Source of the DNA: Roseibium aestuarii
GTDB lineage: Bacteria; Pseudomonadota; Alphaproteobacteria; Rhizobiales; Stappiaceae
Direction of reading: 5' to 3'
Assembly: GCF_008477545.1 (NCBI RefSeq)
Contig: NZ_VORA01000006.1
Coordinates: 62,001 to 126,000 of the forward strand
DNA: 64,000 bases
Of the stretch, positions 56,300-64,000 are shown piece after piece; within the stretch, counting starts at the first letter, position 1; each line of letters opens with the position of its first letter. The notes beneath the pieces were generated by a model that worked only from the letters and a program-made list of their open reading frames with translations, ran no database searches and was not told the DNA's origin. Made by a program: the position numbers and the translations under genes.

Positions 56300-57747
56300 G
56301 CGCTTCCCGTCTTCGCCGTCTGGCCCCGCGTGCGGCCGGACCGGCCCTTGCCGTCCTGACCCTTGCACTTGCCTCGGGTGCCCGCGCCGAGGACCCGGCG
56401 GCCCGGCCGTGGGACGAGCGGGTGCTGACGGAAGCCATCGACTATGACGCGCTGGCCAGTGACCCGTCGCTCTCCGTCGAGGCCTTGAGCGAAAAGGGAC
56501 GGCATCTCTTCGAAGGCCGCTTCATCGAGGCCGATGGCGCGGGGCGTCCGGAGGCTACCCAGGCCATCGTGCCGACGAAGCGACGGCGCGCGGCCTCGCA
56601 CATGTTCCTGCGCCTGTCGGGGCTCGACGCCAACTCCTGCCAGAGCTGCCATGCGATGCCGGTTTCCGGTGGCGCGGGCGACTTCACGGCCAATGTCTTC
56701 GTGTCGGAAGGCTTCGAAAGCGCCGATTTCGACACCACCGACCCGCAATTCTCCAACGAGCGCGGCACCACCCATCTGATGGGGGCCGGGCTGATCGAGC
56801 TTCTGGCCCGGGAAATGACCGCAGATCTGCGGGCCCAGCGCCACGACGTGGTGACCGAGGCCCGCAAGTCCGGCGCGGCCGTGACCCGCAAGCTGGAAAC
56901 CAAGGGCGTGTCCTTCGGTGAGATCACCGCCGAGCCGGACGGGCGCGTCGACGTGTCGAAGCTTGACGGCATCGACAGCGACCTCACCCTGCGTCCCTTC
57001 GGCCAGAAGGGCGTCTTCGGCTCCCTGCGCCAGTTCTCGGTCAATGCCCTGAACCAGCATTCCGGCATCCAGCCCGTCGAGCGCTTCGGCGCCGCCTGGA
57101 CGGGCACCAATGATTTCGACGGCGACGCCATTGCCGACGAACTGTCGGTCGGTCAGGTCTCGGCTCTGGTCGCCTTCCAGGCCACGCTCCCCGCGCCCGG
57201 ACGCAAGACAGATCTGCCTGAGGTCTGGTCGACGGCGGCTGCCCGGGGAGAGACGCTCTTTTCGGACATCGGCTGCGCGACATGTCACCGGCCGAGCCTG
57301 CCGCTCGACAGCCTGATCTTCCAGGATCCCAATCCCTTCGAGACCGCCGGCACCCTGCGGCCGGAAGATGTCGCGACACCGCTGAAGCTGGATCTTGCCA
57401 CCCTCGACTGGGTGAAGGCCCTGCCGAAGGATGACCAGGGCCGCACCCTGGTGCCGCTCTTCGGGGACCTGAAGCGGCACCGGATCGCCGATGCGGCCCG
57501 CGAGACCCTGGGCAACGAGCTGCTGAGCCAGCGCTTCGTCGCCCGTGACGTGTTCATCACGGCGGAGCTCTGGGGGGTCGGCAACACGGCGCCCTATGGC
57601 CATCGGGGCGACCTGACCACCCTGCATGACGTGATCGACGCCCATGGCGGCGAGGCGACCGAGGCGCGCAAGGCCTATTCCGCCCTTGGCGAGGATGACC
57701 GCCAGTCGATCATTGCCTTCCTCAGAACCCTGGAGATCGGCAAATGA
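56296..57747 (+). CDS. Periplasmic di-heme oxidoreductase (DHOR family, CxxCH x2)
   Basis: A 483-residue secreted c-type cytochrome of the di-haem oxidoreductase family (PF06537, thiol oxidoreductase/putative peroxidase). Signal peptide: RRLAPRAAGPALAVLTLALA then GARA/ED. Two heme motifs: CQSCH (115-119) and CATCH (327-331), with axial-ligand regions SHMFLRLSG and SGLDANSCQSC around them and the GNTAPYGHRGDLTTLHDVI C-terminal segment. Starts at 56296 (ATGA) inside the xylR stop, so it is translationally coupled to the regulator. The following CRTAC1 gene overlaps it by 4 bases. Electron partner and substrate unknown. Confidence 0.88.
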   Translation: MSASRLRRLAPRAAGPALAVLTLALASGARAEDPAARPWDERVLTEAIDYDALASDPSLSVEALSEKGRHLFEGRFIEADGAGRPEATQAIVPTKRRRAASHMFLRLSGLDANSCQSCHAMPVSGGAGDFTANVFVSEGFESADFDTTDPQFSNERGTTHLMGAGLIELLAREMTADLRAQRHDVVTEARKSGAAVTRKLETKGVSFGEITAEPDGRVDVSKLDGIDSDLTLRPFGQKGVFGSLRQFSVNALNQHSGIQPVERFGAAWTGTNDFDGDAIADELSVGQVSALVAFQATLPAPGRKTDLPEVWSTAAARGETLFSDIGCATCHRPSLPLDSLIFQDPNPFETAGTLRPEDVATPLKLDLATLDWVKALPKDDQGRTLVPLFGDLKRHRIADAARETLGNELLSQRFVARDVFITAELWGVGNTAPYGHRGDLTTLHDVIDAHGGEATEARKAYSALGEDDRQSIIAFLRTLEIGK

Positions 57748-59456
57748 CCCTGTCGACCACCTCTCGGCCCCATGGCACCGCATCCCGCTTCCGGGGACTG
57801 TCCCTCGCGCTGGCCGGCAGCCTGCTGCTGACCACTCTCGGCACCCCCGCAGCGGTGGCCGCCGGAAGCGACGAGGCCCCGCGCCGCACATCGATCACGC
57901 CTGTTCCCCATTTCGTGGAAGAAGGCGAGAGCGCCGGCATTGCTCATCGTTATGAAGGCCCCTGGGAGTTCTTCGTGGGCGGCGGTGTTGCCATCTTCGA
58001 TTGCGATGGCGACCGGCGCCCGGACCTGTTCATGGCCGGTGGCAGCAACCCGGCGGACCTCTATCGCAACCAGAGCCCGACCGGCGGCGCGCTGACATTC
58101 GAGAAGGTCGACAGCGGCGTGGAAGCCAGCCGGCTGGACAAGGTGCTCGGCGCCTATCCGATCGACTTCGACAATGACGGGGTGATGGACCTCGTGGTTC
58201 TGCGGCTGGGCGAGAACCTGCTGCTGCGCGGCAAGGGCGCCTGCCGCTTCGAGGTCGCCAATCGTGCGCTCGGCTTTGAAGGTGGCCGGGAATGGAGCAC
58301 GGCGTTTTCGGCCCTCTGGGAACCAGGCGCCACCTATCCGACGCTGGCCGTGGGCAACTATGTGGACCGGTCGGCCCCCGGATCGCCCTGGGGCACCTGC
58401 CACGACAATTTCCTCTTCCGCCCCTCGGGCGGCGAGCATCAGGACTATTCCGAGCCGTTCCGCCTCTCGCCCGGCTATTGCGCCCTGTCCATGCTCTTCA
58501 CCGACTGGAACCGCTCTGGCGAACCGGCCCTGCGGATCTCCAACGACCGGCAGTATTATCGCGGCGGCGAGGAACAGCTCTGGGCGGTCTCGCCCGGCCG
58601 TCCGCCCCGGCCCTATCGCCGATCCGATGGCTGGCGACACCTGAAGATCTGGGGCATGGGCATTGCCTCCATCGACCTCAACGTCGACGGCTTCCCGGAA
58701 TATGCCCTGACCAGCATGGGCGACACCAAGCTGCAGACACTGGACGACGAAGGGGACGAGACCGTCCCGGTCTATACGGACATTGCCTTCGAGAAGGGTG
58801 TCACGGCCCATCGCCCCTATGCAGGCGACGACCTGCGCCCCTCCACCGGCTGGCACTCGGAATTCCAGGACGTCAACAACGACGGGCTGTGGGATCTCTT
58901 CATCGCCAAGGGCAATGTGGAGGCCATGCCGGATTTCGCGGCCTATGACCCGGACAACTTGCTGCTGGGCCAGTGGGACGAGACCTTCGTGGAAACCGGC
59001 GACACCTCTGGCATTGCGCTGAACCGGCGCGGACGAGGTGCGGGCATCGCCGATCTCAACATGGACGGCCTGCCGGATCTGGTGGTCGTCAACCGGTCGG
59101 GCCCCGCCAGCGTGTTCCGCAACGTGGGCGGTGGCAGCGGGGACGCCCCGCGCCCCCTCGGCAACTGGCTGGGCGTGGAAATCCGCCAGCCCGGCAAGCC
59201 CAACCTCTTCGGGGTCGGCGCCAAGGTCAGCGTCAAGATCGGCAACCGGACCATCGTTCGCGATGTGCAGATCGGTGGCGGCCATGCATCGGGACAGGCC
59301 GGATTCCTGCATTTCGGGCTTGGGGTCTCGGAACGGGCGCAGGTGCGCGTCCGCTGGCCGGACGGCAACTGGAGCCACGGCTACCGGGTCTTTGCCAATC
59401 AGCACGTGATCATCGAGCGGGACGCGGAAAACGCAGCGCTCTGGATGGCTGACTGA
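57744..59456 (+). CDS. CRTAC1/ASPIC-UnbV family secreted FG-GAP repeat protein
   Basis: A 570-residue secreted protein. After a signal peptide (RGLSLALAGSLLLTTLG...AVAA) it has several calcium-binding FG-GAP/VCBS-type loops: FDCDGDRRPDLFM, FDNDGVMDLVVLR, LNVDGFPEYAL, VNNDGLWDLFIAKG and LNMDGLPDLVVV. The C-terminus is an ASPIC/UnbV domain: NWLGVEIRQPG, VGAKVSVKIG, GGGHASGQAGFLHFGLG and RVRWPDG. Family members are extracellular or periplasmic proteins of unknown enzymology. Overlaps the DHOR stop by 4 bases; the two are likely partners. No heme motif of its own. Confidence 0.88.
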   Translation: MTLSTTSRPHGTASRFRGLSLALAGSLLLTTLGTPAAVAAGSDEAPRRTSITPVPHFVEEGESAGIAHRYEGPWEFFVGGGVAIFDCDGDRRPDLFMAGGSNPADLYRNQSPTGGALTFEKVDSGVEASRLDKVLGAYPIDFDNDGVMDLVVLRLGENLLLRGKGACRFEVANRALGFEGGREWSTAFSALWEPGATYPTLAVGNYVDRSAPGSPWGTCHDNFLFRPSGGEHQDYSEPFRLSPGYCALSMLFTDWNRSGEPALRISNDRQYYRGGEEQLWAVSPGRPPRPYRRSDGWRHLKIWGMGIASIDLNVDGFPEYALTSMGDTKLQTLDDEGDETVPVYTDIAFEKGVTAHRPYAGDDLRPSTGWHSEFQDVNNDGLWDLFIAKGNVEAMPDFAAYDPDNLLLGQWDETFVETGDTSGIALNRRGRGAGIADLNMDGLPDLVVVNRSGPASVFRNVGGGSGDAPRPLGNWLGVEIRQPGKPNLFGVGAKVSVKIGNRTIVRDVQIGGGHASGQAGFLHFGLGVSERAQVRVRWPDGNWSHGYRVFANQHVIIERDAENAALWMAD

Positions 59457-59626
59457 CACCCGGAACCCTGAAAGCCTGAGCCCGGGCCGCGCGTCCGGGC
59501 GCTCCCTGCACGTCCTGGAAGAGCTGTTCGTGTTTCGCAATCTTGCGGCATGGAACCCCCTCTGCTACGCTTCGTTAACCCAGTTTCGAGGCTTTTAAGA
59601 CGCTGGGAAGATGCGGATTTCAGACG

Positions 59627-59986
59627 ATGCTTTTCATGATGTTCCTTCTGCTCGGCGCCTATGGCGCCGTGGGGTCCCTTTTCTTTCTCTTTCTGGCCTT
59701 TGAGCGGCTGGAGCGGGAAAATGACACCCGCGCCAGCATCGCCGTCGAGGGGATGGAGCCGGATCTCTCCTCCGGGTTGGAGCCGACCGATGCTTCCGCC
59801 AGCCTGCCGGAGGCCCCTGCCCGCCGGGCCGGTGCCGCCTTTGCACTCTTTGCGCTGGCCTCCCTGTTCTGGCCGGTCTCGATCGTCGTTCTGACTGTCT
59901 ATCGCTGGCTCGAACCCACGCTGCCCGCCAACCTTCTGCAGGCCGGTCCCATGGAGCCGCGCTCCCTCGCCTCCCGCAAGGGCTGA
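59627..59986 (+). CDS. Small two-helix membrane protein, unknown
   Basis: 119 residues. A hydrophobic N-terminus (MLFMMFLLLGAYGAVGSLFFLFLAF, 1-25) and a second transmembrane segment (GAAFALFALASLFWPVSIVVLTVY, about 68-91) flank a polar acidic loop (EGMEPDLSSGLEPTDASASLPEAP). I do not recognise a family. It has normal high-GC codon use and is preceded by TTAAC half-sites 40-55 bases upstream. Lies 170 bases after the CRTAC1 gene, so possibly independent. Real-gene status is likely but not certain. Confidence 0.6.
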   Translation: MLFMMFLLLGAYGAVGSLFFLFLAFERLERENDTRASIAVEGMEPDLSSGLEPTDASASLPEAPARRAGAAFALFALASLFWPVSIVVLTVYRWLEPTLPANLLQAGPMEPRSLASRKG

Positions 59987-60467
59987 CATTTCGCGCTCAC
60001 GGTTGCGCCGTCAGCCGTGCGCCGCGAGGCCTGAGCGATCCTGCCGGGTCGGGTTCGCCCGGGCCGCGATGTTTCGTGGCCGGTTCCACCTCTCCTCCGC
60101 CTCCAAGCCCCCAATCCACGCCCCTTCACGGCGTGTCTGATGACACGTCCGCTGACGCTCCTCTTTTGCGGATCCCGGGTCGAGGGCGTTGGTGATTTGA
60201 CAGCATCAGCCCCTCGGAAACCACCGAATTTCGGGCGCGGATGCTCCGAAAGGTCCCTTGGCGCAATTTTCATCAAACTGCCTATTTCAAGTATAAATCC
60301 ATGAATTGGCTCACGTTTTAAAACTGATAAAAAAACTCATATTTCTAAGGGCTTATAAAAATATTTGACTAATTGGTCAATTTTTTCTCCAATCCAGACT
60401 GCAGCTCCCTCAAGTCAAGAAAGGGAGCGCGGGAACAAATGATCGCCATTCCTTCCGGAGGTCTGAA
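59987..60467. other. 481-bp gap before preT
   Basis: Right half (60270-60390) is AT-rich and holds the RutR-type operator and presumably the preT promoter. The left half is GC-rich; no gene was found on either strand. Confidence 0.6.
60365..60380. promoter_or_regulatory. RutR-type operator upstream of preTA
   Basis: TTGACTA-AT-TGGTCAA differs by a single base from the RutR consensus TTGACCA-NN-TGGTCAA. RutR is a TetR-family regulator of pyrimidine metabolism. The site lies 88 bases before the preT start, in front of a pyrimidine-degradation operon, which gives the call its strength. No rutR gene is in the window. Confidence 0.8.
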
Positions 60468-61823
60468 ATGACCGAGTTGAACGCCACTCCTGACGTTGCG
60501 TCCGGGCGTCTGCGTGCAGAAGAATACGCTGAGAACTTCAGCGACCTGCACCCGCGCCTCGAGCCGCACGAGGCCTATGTCGAGGCCGACCGCTGCTACT
60601 TCTGCTACGACGCGCCCTGCATGCAGGCCTGCCCGACCAGCATCGACATCCCCCTCTTCATCCGCCAGATTTCCACCGGCAACGAGATCGGCGCCGCCAA
60701 GACCATCTTCGAGCAGAACATCCTGGGCGGCATGTGCGCCCGCGTCTGCCCGACCGAGACCCTGTGCGAGCAGGTCTGCGTGCGCGAAGTGGCCGAAGGC
60801 AAGCCGGTGAAGATCGGCGAATTGCAGCGCTATGCCACCGACCATTTCATGAATGCCCGCGAGAAGACGCCCTTCGAGCGCGCCGCCCCGACCGGCAAGA
60901 CGGTCGCCGTGGTCGGCGCCGGCCCGGCCGGCCTCTCCTGCGCCCACCGTCTGGCGGTTCATGGCCATGACGTCACCCTGTTCGACGCCCGCGCGAAGCT
61001 GGGCGGCCTGAACGAATACGGCATCGCCTCCTACAAGTCGGTCGATGACTTCGCGGCCCGGGAAGTGGACTTCATCCTCTCCATCGGCGGCATCACCGTG
61101 GAAACCGGCAAGCGCCTGGGCGAGGGCCTGGATCTGGCCGACCTGCGCGGCCGCTTCGATGCGGTCTTCCTCGGCATCGGCCTTGCCGGCGTGAATGCTC
61201 TCGGCCTCGAAGGCGAGGACAAGGACAACGTGATCGACGCGGTCGACTACATTGCCGACCTGCGCCAGTCCGACGATCTTTCCTCCCTGCCAGTCGGCCG
61301 CCGCGTGGTGGTCATCGGGGGCGGCATGACGGCGGTCGACATCGCCGTCCAGACCCGCCTGCTGGGCGCGGAAGAGGTGACCATCGCCTATCGCCGCGGC
61401 CAGGACCGGATGAATGCCTCGGAATACGAACAGCATTTGGCCCAAACCAACGGGGTGAAGATCCTCACCTGGGCCCAGCCGCACGCGATCAAGGGCGAAA
61501 ACGGCCATGTGAGCGCCATCGAGCTGGAACGCACCGTGGAAAGTGACGGCAAGCTCTCCGGCACCGGCGAGATCATCTCCCTGCCCGCGGACATGGTGTT
61601 CAAGGCCGTGGGGCAGACGCTGGTTGCCTCCGACCTCAACGGATCGGCCCAGGCCATCCACATTGAGCGGGGCCGCATCGTGGTCGACGACGAGCGCAAG
61701 ACCTCCCTGGCCGACGTCTGGGCCGGCGGCGACTGCGTGCTCGGTGGGGAAGACCTGACGGTGGCTGCCGTCGAAGACGGCAAGGTCGCGGCGGAAAGCA
61801 TCCACCGCGCCCTGATGGCTTAA
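60468..61823 (+). CDS. preT: Dihydropyrimidine dehydrogenase, NAD(P)-dependent flavin subunit PreT
   Basis: A 451-residue subunit that takes electrons from NAD(P)H through FAD and Fe-S clusters for reduction of uracil and thymine. The N-terminal glutamate-synthase-like Fe-S domain has eight cysteines: C43, C46, C51, C55 and C90, C94, C100, C104. FAD-binding VVGAGPAGLSCAHRLA at about 148-163 and NAD(P)-binding VIGGGMTAVDIAVQTRLLGA follow, then VFKAVGQTL and the second FAD motif VWAGGDCVLGGEDLTVAAVEDG. preA starts 21 bases later. Length and motifs match PreT/PydX-type subunits. Confidence 0.95.
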   Translation: MTELNATPDVASGRLRAEEYAENFSDLHPRLEPHEAYVEADRCYFCYDAPCMQACPTSIDIPLFIRQISTGNEIGAAKTIFEQNILGGMCARVCPTETLCEQVCVREVAEGKPVKIGELQRYATDHFMNAREKTPFERAAPTGKTVAVVGAGPAGLSCAHRLAVHGHDVTLFDARAKLGGLNEYGIASYKSVDDFAAREVDFILSIGGITVETGKRLGEGLDLADLRGRFDAVFLGIGLAGVNALGLEGEDKDNVIDAVDYIADLRQSDDLSSLPVGRRVVVIGGGMTAVDIAVQTRLLGAEEVTIAYRRGQDRMNASEYEQHLAQTNGVKILTWAQPHAIKGENGHVSAIELERTVESDGKLSGTGEIISLPADMVFKAVGQTLVASDLNGSAQAIHIERGRIVVDDERKTSLADVWAGGDCVLGGEDLTVAAVEDGKVAAESIHRALMA

Positions 61824-61844
61824 TCTTTTTACCGGAGATCCGTC

Positions 61845-63158
61845 ATGGCTGATCTGAGAAGCAATTTCGTCGGGATCAAGTCCCCGAACCCGTTCTGGCT
61901 GGCGTCTGCGCCGCCGACGGACAAGGAATACAACGTGGTGCGCGCCTTCAAGGCGGGCTGGGGCGGCGTCGTCTGGAAGACGCTGGGGGACGGTGACCCG
62001 GTGGTCAACGTCAACGGTCCGCGCTACGGCGCCATCCACGGCAAGGACCGGCAGCTCATCGGGCTCAACAACATCGAGCTCATCACCGACCGTCCGCTGG
62101 AGGTGAACCTGCGCGAGATCAAGCAGGTGAAGCGGGACTGGAAGGATCGGGCGCTGGTCGTCTCCCTCATGGTGCCCTGCGAGGAGCAGAACTGGATCAA
62201 CATCCTGAAGCAGGTGGAAGACACCGAGGCCGACGGGGTGGAGCTCAACTTCGGCTGTCCGCATGGCATGAGCGAACGCGGCATGGGCTCCGCCGTGGGC
62301 CAGGTGCCGGAATACATCGAGATGGTCACCCGCTGGTGCAAGACGCACACCCGCATGCCGGTGATCGTCAAGCTGACGCCGAACATCACCGACATCCGCA
62401 AGCCTGCCCAGGCGGCCCATGCGGGCGGTGCGGACGCCGTGTCCCTCATCAACACGATCAACTCCATTGTCGGGGTGGATCTGGACGCCATGGCGCCGAC
62501 GCCCACCATCGACGGCAAGGGCGCCCACGGCGGCTATTGCGGCCCGGCGGTCAAGCCGATCGCCCTCAACATGGTGGCCGAGATTGCCCGGGACCCGATC
62601 ACCCGCGGATTGCCGATTTCCGGCATCGGCGGCGTGACCACCTGGCGCGACGCGGCGGAGTTCATGGCCCTGGGGGCTGGCACGGTGCAGGTCTGCACCG
62701 CGGCCATGACCTACGGGTTCAAGATCGTCGAGGAGATGATCGAGGGTCTGAGCGACTGGATGGACAGTGCCGGCTACAGCTCGCTCGACCAGTTCGTCGG
62801 GCGCGCCGTGCCGAACTGCTCCGACTGGCAGCACCTGAACCTCAACTACATCACCAAGGCGAAGATCGATCAGGATCTCTGCATCAAGTGCGGCCGCTGC
62901 CACATCGCCTGCGAGGACACCTCGCACCAGGCGATCACCAGTCTGGTCGACGGCGCCCGCCACTTCGAGGTGATCGATGAGGAATGCGTCGGCTGCAATC
63001 TCTGCGTCAACGTCTGCCCGGTCGAGAACTGCATCACGATGGAATCCATGCCCGCCGGCGAGATCGATCCGCGCACCAAGAAGGTGGTGGACCCGAATTA
63101 CGCCAACTGGACGACCCATCCGAACAACCCGATGGCTGTTCGCGAAGCCGCCGAATAA
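61845..63158 (+). CDS. preA: NAD-dependent dihydropyrimidine dehydrogenase catalytic subunit PreA
   Basis: A 437-residue FMN and Fe-S subunit that reduces uracil or thymine to the 5,6-dihydro form, the first step of reductive pyrimidine breakdown. The N-terminal TIM barrel resembles dihydroorotate dehydrogenase (VGIKSPNPFWLASAP, VELNFGCPHGMSERGMGS, VIVKLTPNITDIRK, ISGIGGVTTWRDAAEFM). Two 4Fe-4S motifs end the protein: CIKCGRCHIAC (about 346) and CVGCNLCVNVCPVENC (about 383). At the place of the mammalian catalytic cysteine (RGMGxACGQ) this protein has Val (RGMGSAVGQ), as I recall also for E. coli PreA. Operon partner of preT. Confidence 0.95.
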   Translation: MADLRSNFVGIKSPNPFWLASAPPTDKEYNVVRAFKAGWGGVVWKTLGDGDPVVNVNGPRYGAIHGKDRQLIGLNNIELITDRPLEVNLREIKQVKRDWKDRALVVSLMVPCEEQNWINILKQVEDTEADGVELNFGCPHGMSERGMGSAVGQVPEYIEMVTRWCKTHTRMPVIVKLTPNITDIRKPAQAAHAGGADAVSLINTINSIVGVDLDAMAPTPTIDGKGAHGGYCGPAVKPIALNMVAEIARDPITRGLPISGIGGVTTWRDAAEFMALGAGTVQVCTAAMTYGFKIVEEMIEGLSDWMDSAGYSSLDQFVGRAVPNCSDWQHLNLNYITKAKIDQDLCIKCGRCHIACEDTSHQAITSLVDGARHFEVIDEECVGCNLCVNVCPVENCITMESMPAGEIDPRTKKVVDPNYANWTTHPNNPMAVREAAE

Positions 63159-63182
63159 ACGCGTCGGCTCACAGACATGAAA

Positions 63183-63219
63183 AGAGCCCCGCCGGCCACC
63201 CGGCGGGGCTCTTGTATTT
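63183..63219. terminator. Bidirectional terminator between preA and EAL gene
   Basis: AAGAGCCCCGCCGG (63183-63196), CCAC loop, CCGGCGGGGCTCTT (63201-63214), then GTATTT; a 14-bp stem. Located between convergent genes, 24 bases after the preA stop and 22 before the EAL gene stop. Confidence 0.85.
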
Positions 63220-63236
63220 CGAGGTGAGGCGTCAGC

Positions 63237-64000
63237 TCAGGCGATGGCGCGACAGTTCAGGTCGTCCCGGGGCAGCGGTTCGGGCTTGCCGAAGAAGTAA
63301 CCCTGCAGGAAATCGCACTGGGAACGAACCAGGAAGGCGCGCTGTTCCTCGGTCTCGACCCCTTCGGCCACCACGGACATGCCCAGCACCTTGGCGAGGC
63401 CGATCATGGTGCGGATGATCGTGTCGGCTTCCCGGTCCATGCCGATGCGAGCCACGAAGCTGCGGTCGATCTTGAGCTTCTGGAACTGGTACTCGTGCAG
63501 GGAGCTGAGGCTGGAGAAGCCGGTGCCGAAATCGTCGATGGCCACGGCCACGCCGGATTCCGCCAGGCCGACGAAGAGCGTGCGGATCTCCTCGGAGCGG
63601 TCCATCATCATGCTCTCGGTGATCTCCAGGATCAGCCGGTCATGGGGGAAGTCGTATTTCTGCAGGACGTTTTCGACCTTCATCGCGAAGTCCTCGTCGA
63701 GCAGCTGGGCCGGGCAGACGTTGACCGACACCCCCACGCCCGGGCGCTTCGACATGTCGGCCACCGCACGCTCCAGAACCCAGTCGCCGATCTCCGTCAT
63801 CATCCCTTCCTCTTCCGCCACGGTGAGGAACAGGGCCGGCGGCATGAGACCGCGCACCGGATGGCGCCAGCGGATGAGGGCTTCCATGAAGACCATGCGG
63901 CTTCCCTGGGCGGAGACGATGGGCTGGTAGAAGAGCTCGAACTCGTCGCGCTCGAGAGCGCGCTTGAGGCCGTTGCGGATGAAGCGGCGCTCTTCCAGGG
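63237..64000 (-). CDS. EAL-domain c-di-GMP phosphodiesterase-type protein (5' part outside window)
   Basis: The last 253 codons are here; the frame continues open beyond the right edge. The EAL motif is present (MEALIRWRHP), preceded by ERDEFELFYQPIV, the typical start of the domain. DDFGTGFSSLSSLHEYQF, LILEITESMMM and KIDRSFVARIGMD are intact, followed by VVAEGVETEEQ and GYFFGKPEPL at the C-terminus. All catalytic acidic residues appear present, so phosphodiesterase activity is plausible, in contrast to the degenerate EAL at 16.6-18.8 kb. A GGDEF domain upstream is likely but not seen. Confidence 0.93.
   Translation of the reverse strand, partial: LEERRFIRNGLKRALERDEFELFYQPIVSAQGSRMVFMEALIRWRHPVRGLMPPALFLTVAEEEGMMTEIGDWVLERAVADMSKRPGVGVSVNVCPAQLLDEDFAMKVENVLQKYDFPHDRLILEITESMMMDRSEEIRTLFVGLAESGVAVAIDDFGTGFSSLSSLHEYQFQKLKIDRSFVARIGMDREADTIIRTMIGLAKVLGMSVVAEGVETEEQRAFLVRSQCDFLQGYFFGKPEPLPRDDLNCRAIA

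Noticed and set aside
60369..63119. 916-residue open frame opposite preT-preA
   Set aside because: Antisense to two Fe-S proteins with complete motifs.

Overview
This is a GC-rich chromosomal segment from an alphaproteobacterium, most likely Hyphomicrobiales (a Stappiaceae-like genus is my guess). The evidence is the gene order dnaJ-dnaK ... ubiB-ubiE / mutM - enoyl-CoA hydratase - rpsT - dnaA - dnaN - recF - gyrB, typical of the dnaA neighbourhood in this group, together with alphaproteobacterial regulatory motifs that can be read directly: a GTTC-N7-GTTC type LexA box, two TTAA-N7-TTAAC CtrA boxes and an alpha-type RpoH promoter. I see no insertion sequence, prophage, CRISPR array or rRNA operon; there is one tRNA gene.

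Layout. 1-3.2 kb: dnaJ (5' end only) and dnaK with a heat-shock promoter, and a divergent alkB. 3.2-3.7 kb: a compact cassette made of a DUF559 endonuclease-like gene between 49-bp near-identical inverted repeats. 3.7-16.4 kb: ubiquinone genes, mutM, a crotonase, rpsT, then dnaA-dnaN-recF-gyrB; a 1.2-kb AT-rich gap lies before dnaA. 16.6-21.5 kb: a GGDEF/degenerate-EAL protein with a CtrA box upstream, an Fe-S (6-4) photolyase (PhrB type), a 12-copy 7-bp tandem repeat and tRNA-Arg(CCG). 21.8-29 kb: an SDR, a small lipoprotein, four glycosyltransferases of different families and a ThDP enzyme, probably a small surface-glycan locus. 29-41 kb: YegS-like lipid kinase, LysR/glutaryl-CoA dehydrogenase divergon, FAD amino-acid oxidoreductase, N-formylglutamate amidohydrolase, class V aminotransferase, tandem-domain PPK2, DedA-PAP2-LssY fusion. 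40.4-44.4 kb: a TIGR01244 phosphatase-like protein, an unassigned alpha/beta hydrolase, LexA-box mmcB, a second photolyase/cryptochrome and DUF2256. 44.4-48.4 kb: otsB-GH15-otsA trehalose operon. 48.6-59.5 kb: xylose operon xylF-xylH-xylG-like-xylB-xylA, and the divergent ROK regulator xylR, which is coupled by 4-bp overlaps to a periplasmic di-heme oxidoreductase and a CRTAC1/ASPIC-UnbV protein. 60.4-63.2 kb: preT-preA dihydropyrimidine dehydrogenase behind a near-consensus RutR operator. 63.2 kb to the end: the C-terminal part of an EAL-domain protein.

How the genes work together: DNA replication initiation and an unusually rich set of DNA-repair functions (RecF, MutM, AlkB, two photolyase-family proteins, MmcB) share the window with carbon and nitrogen catabolic modules (xylose, pyrimidine, glutaryl-CoA) and stress or envelope functions (trehalose, polyphosphate, DedA/PAP2, surface glycans). 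The observations I rate most worth pursuing are the inverted-repeat DUF559 cassette, the xylR-DHOR-CRTAC1 coupled operon, the CtrA-box GGDEF/degenerate-EAL gene and the RutR and LexA operators.
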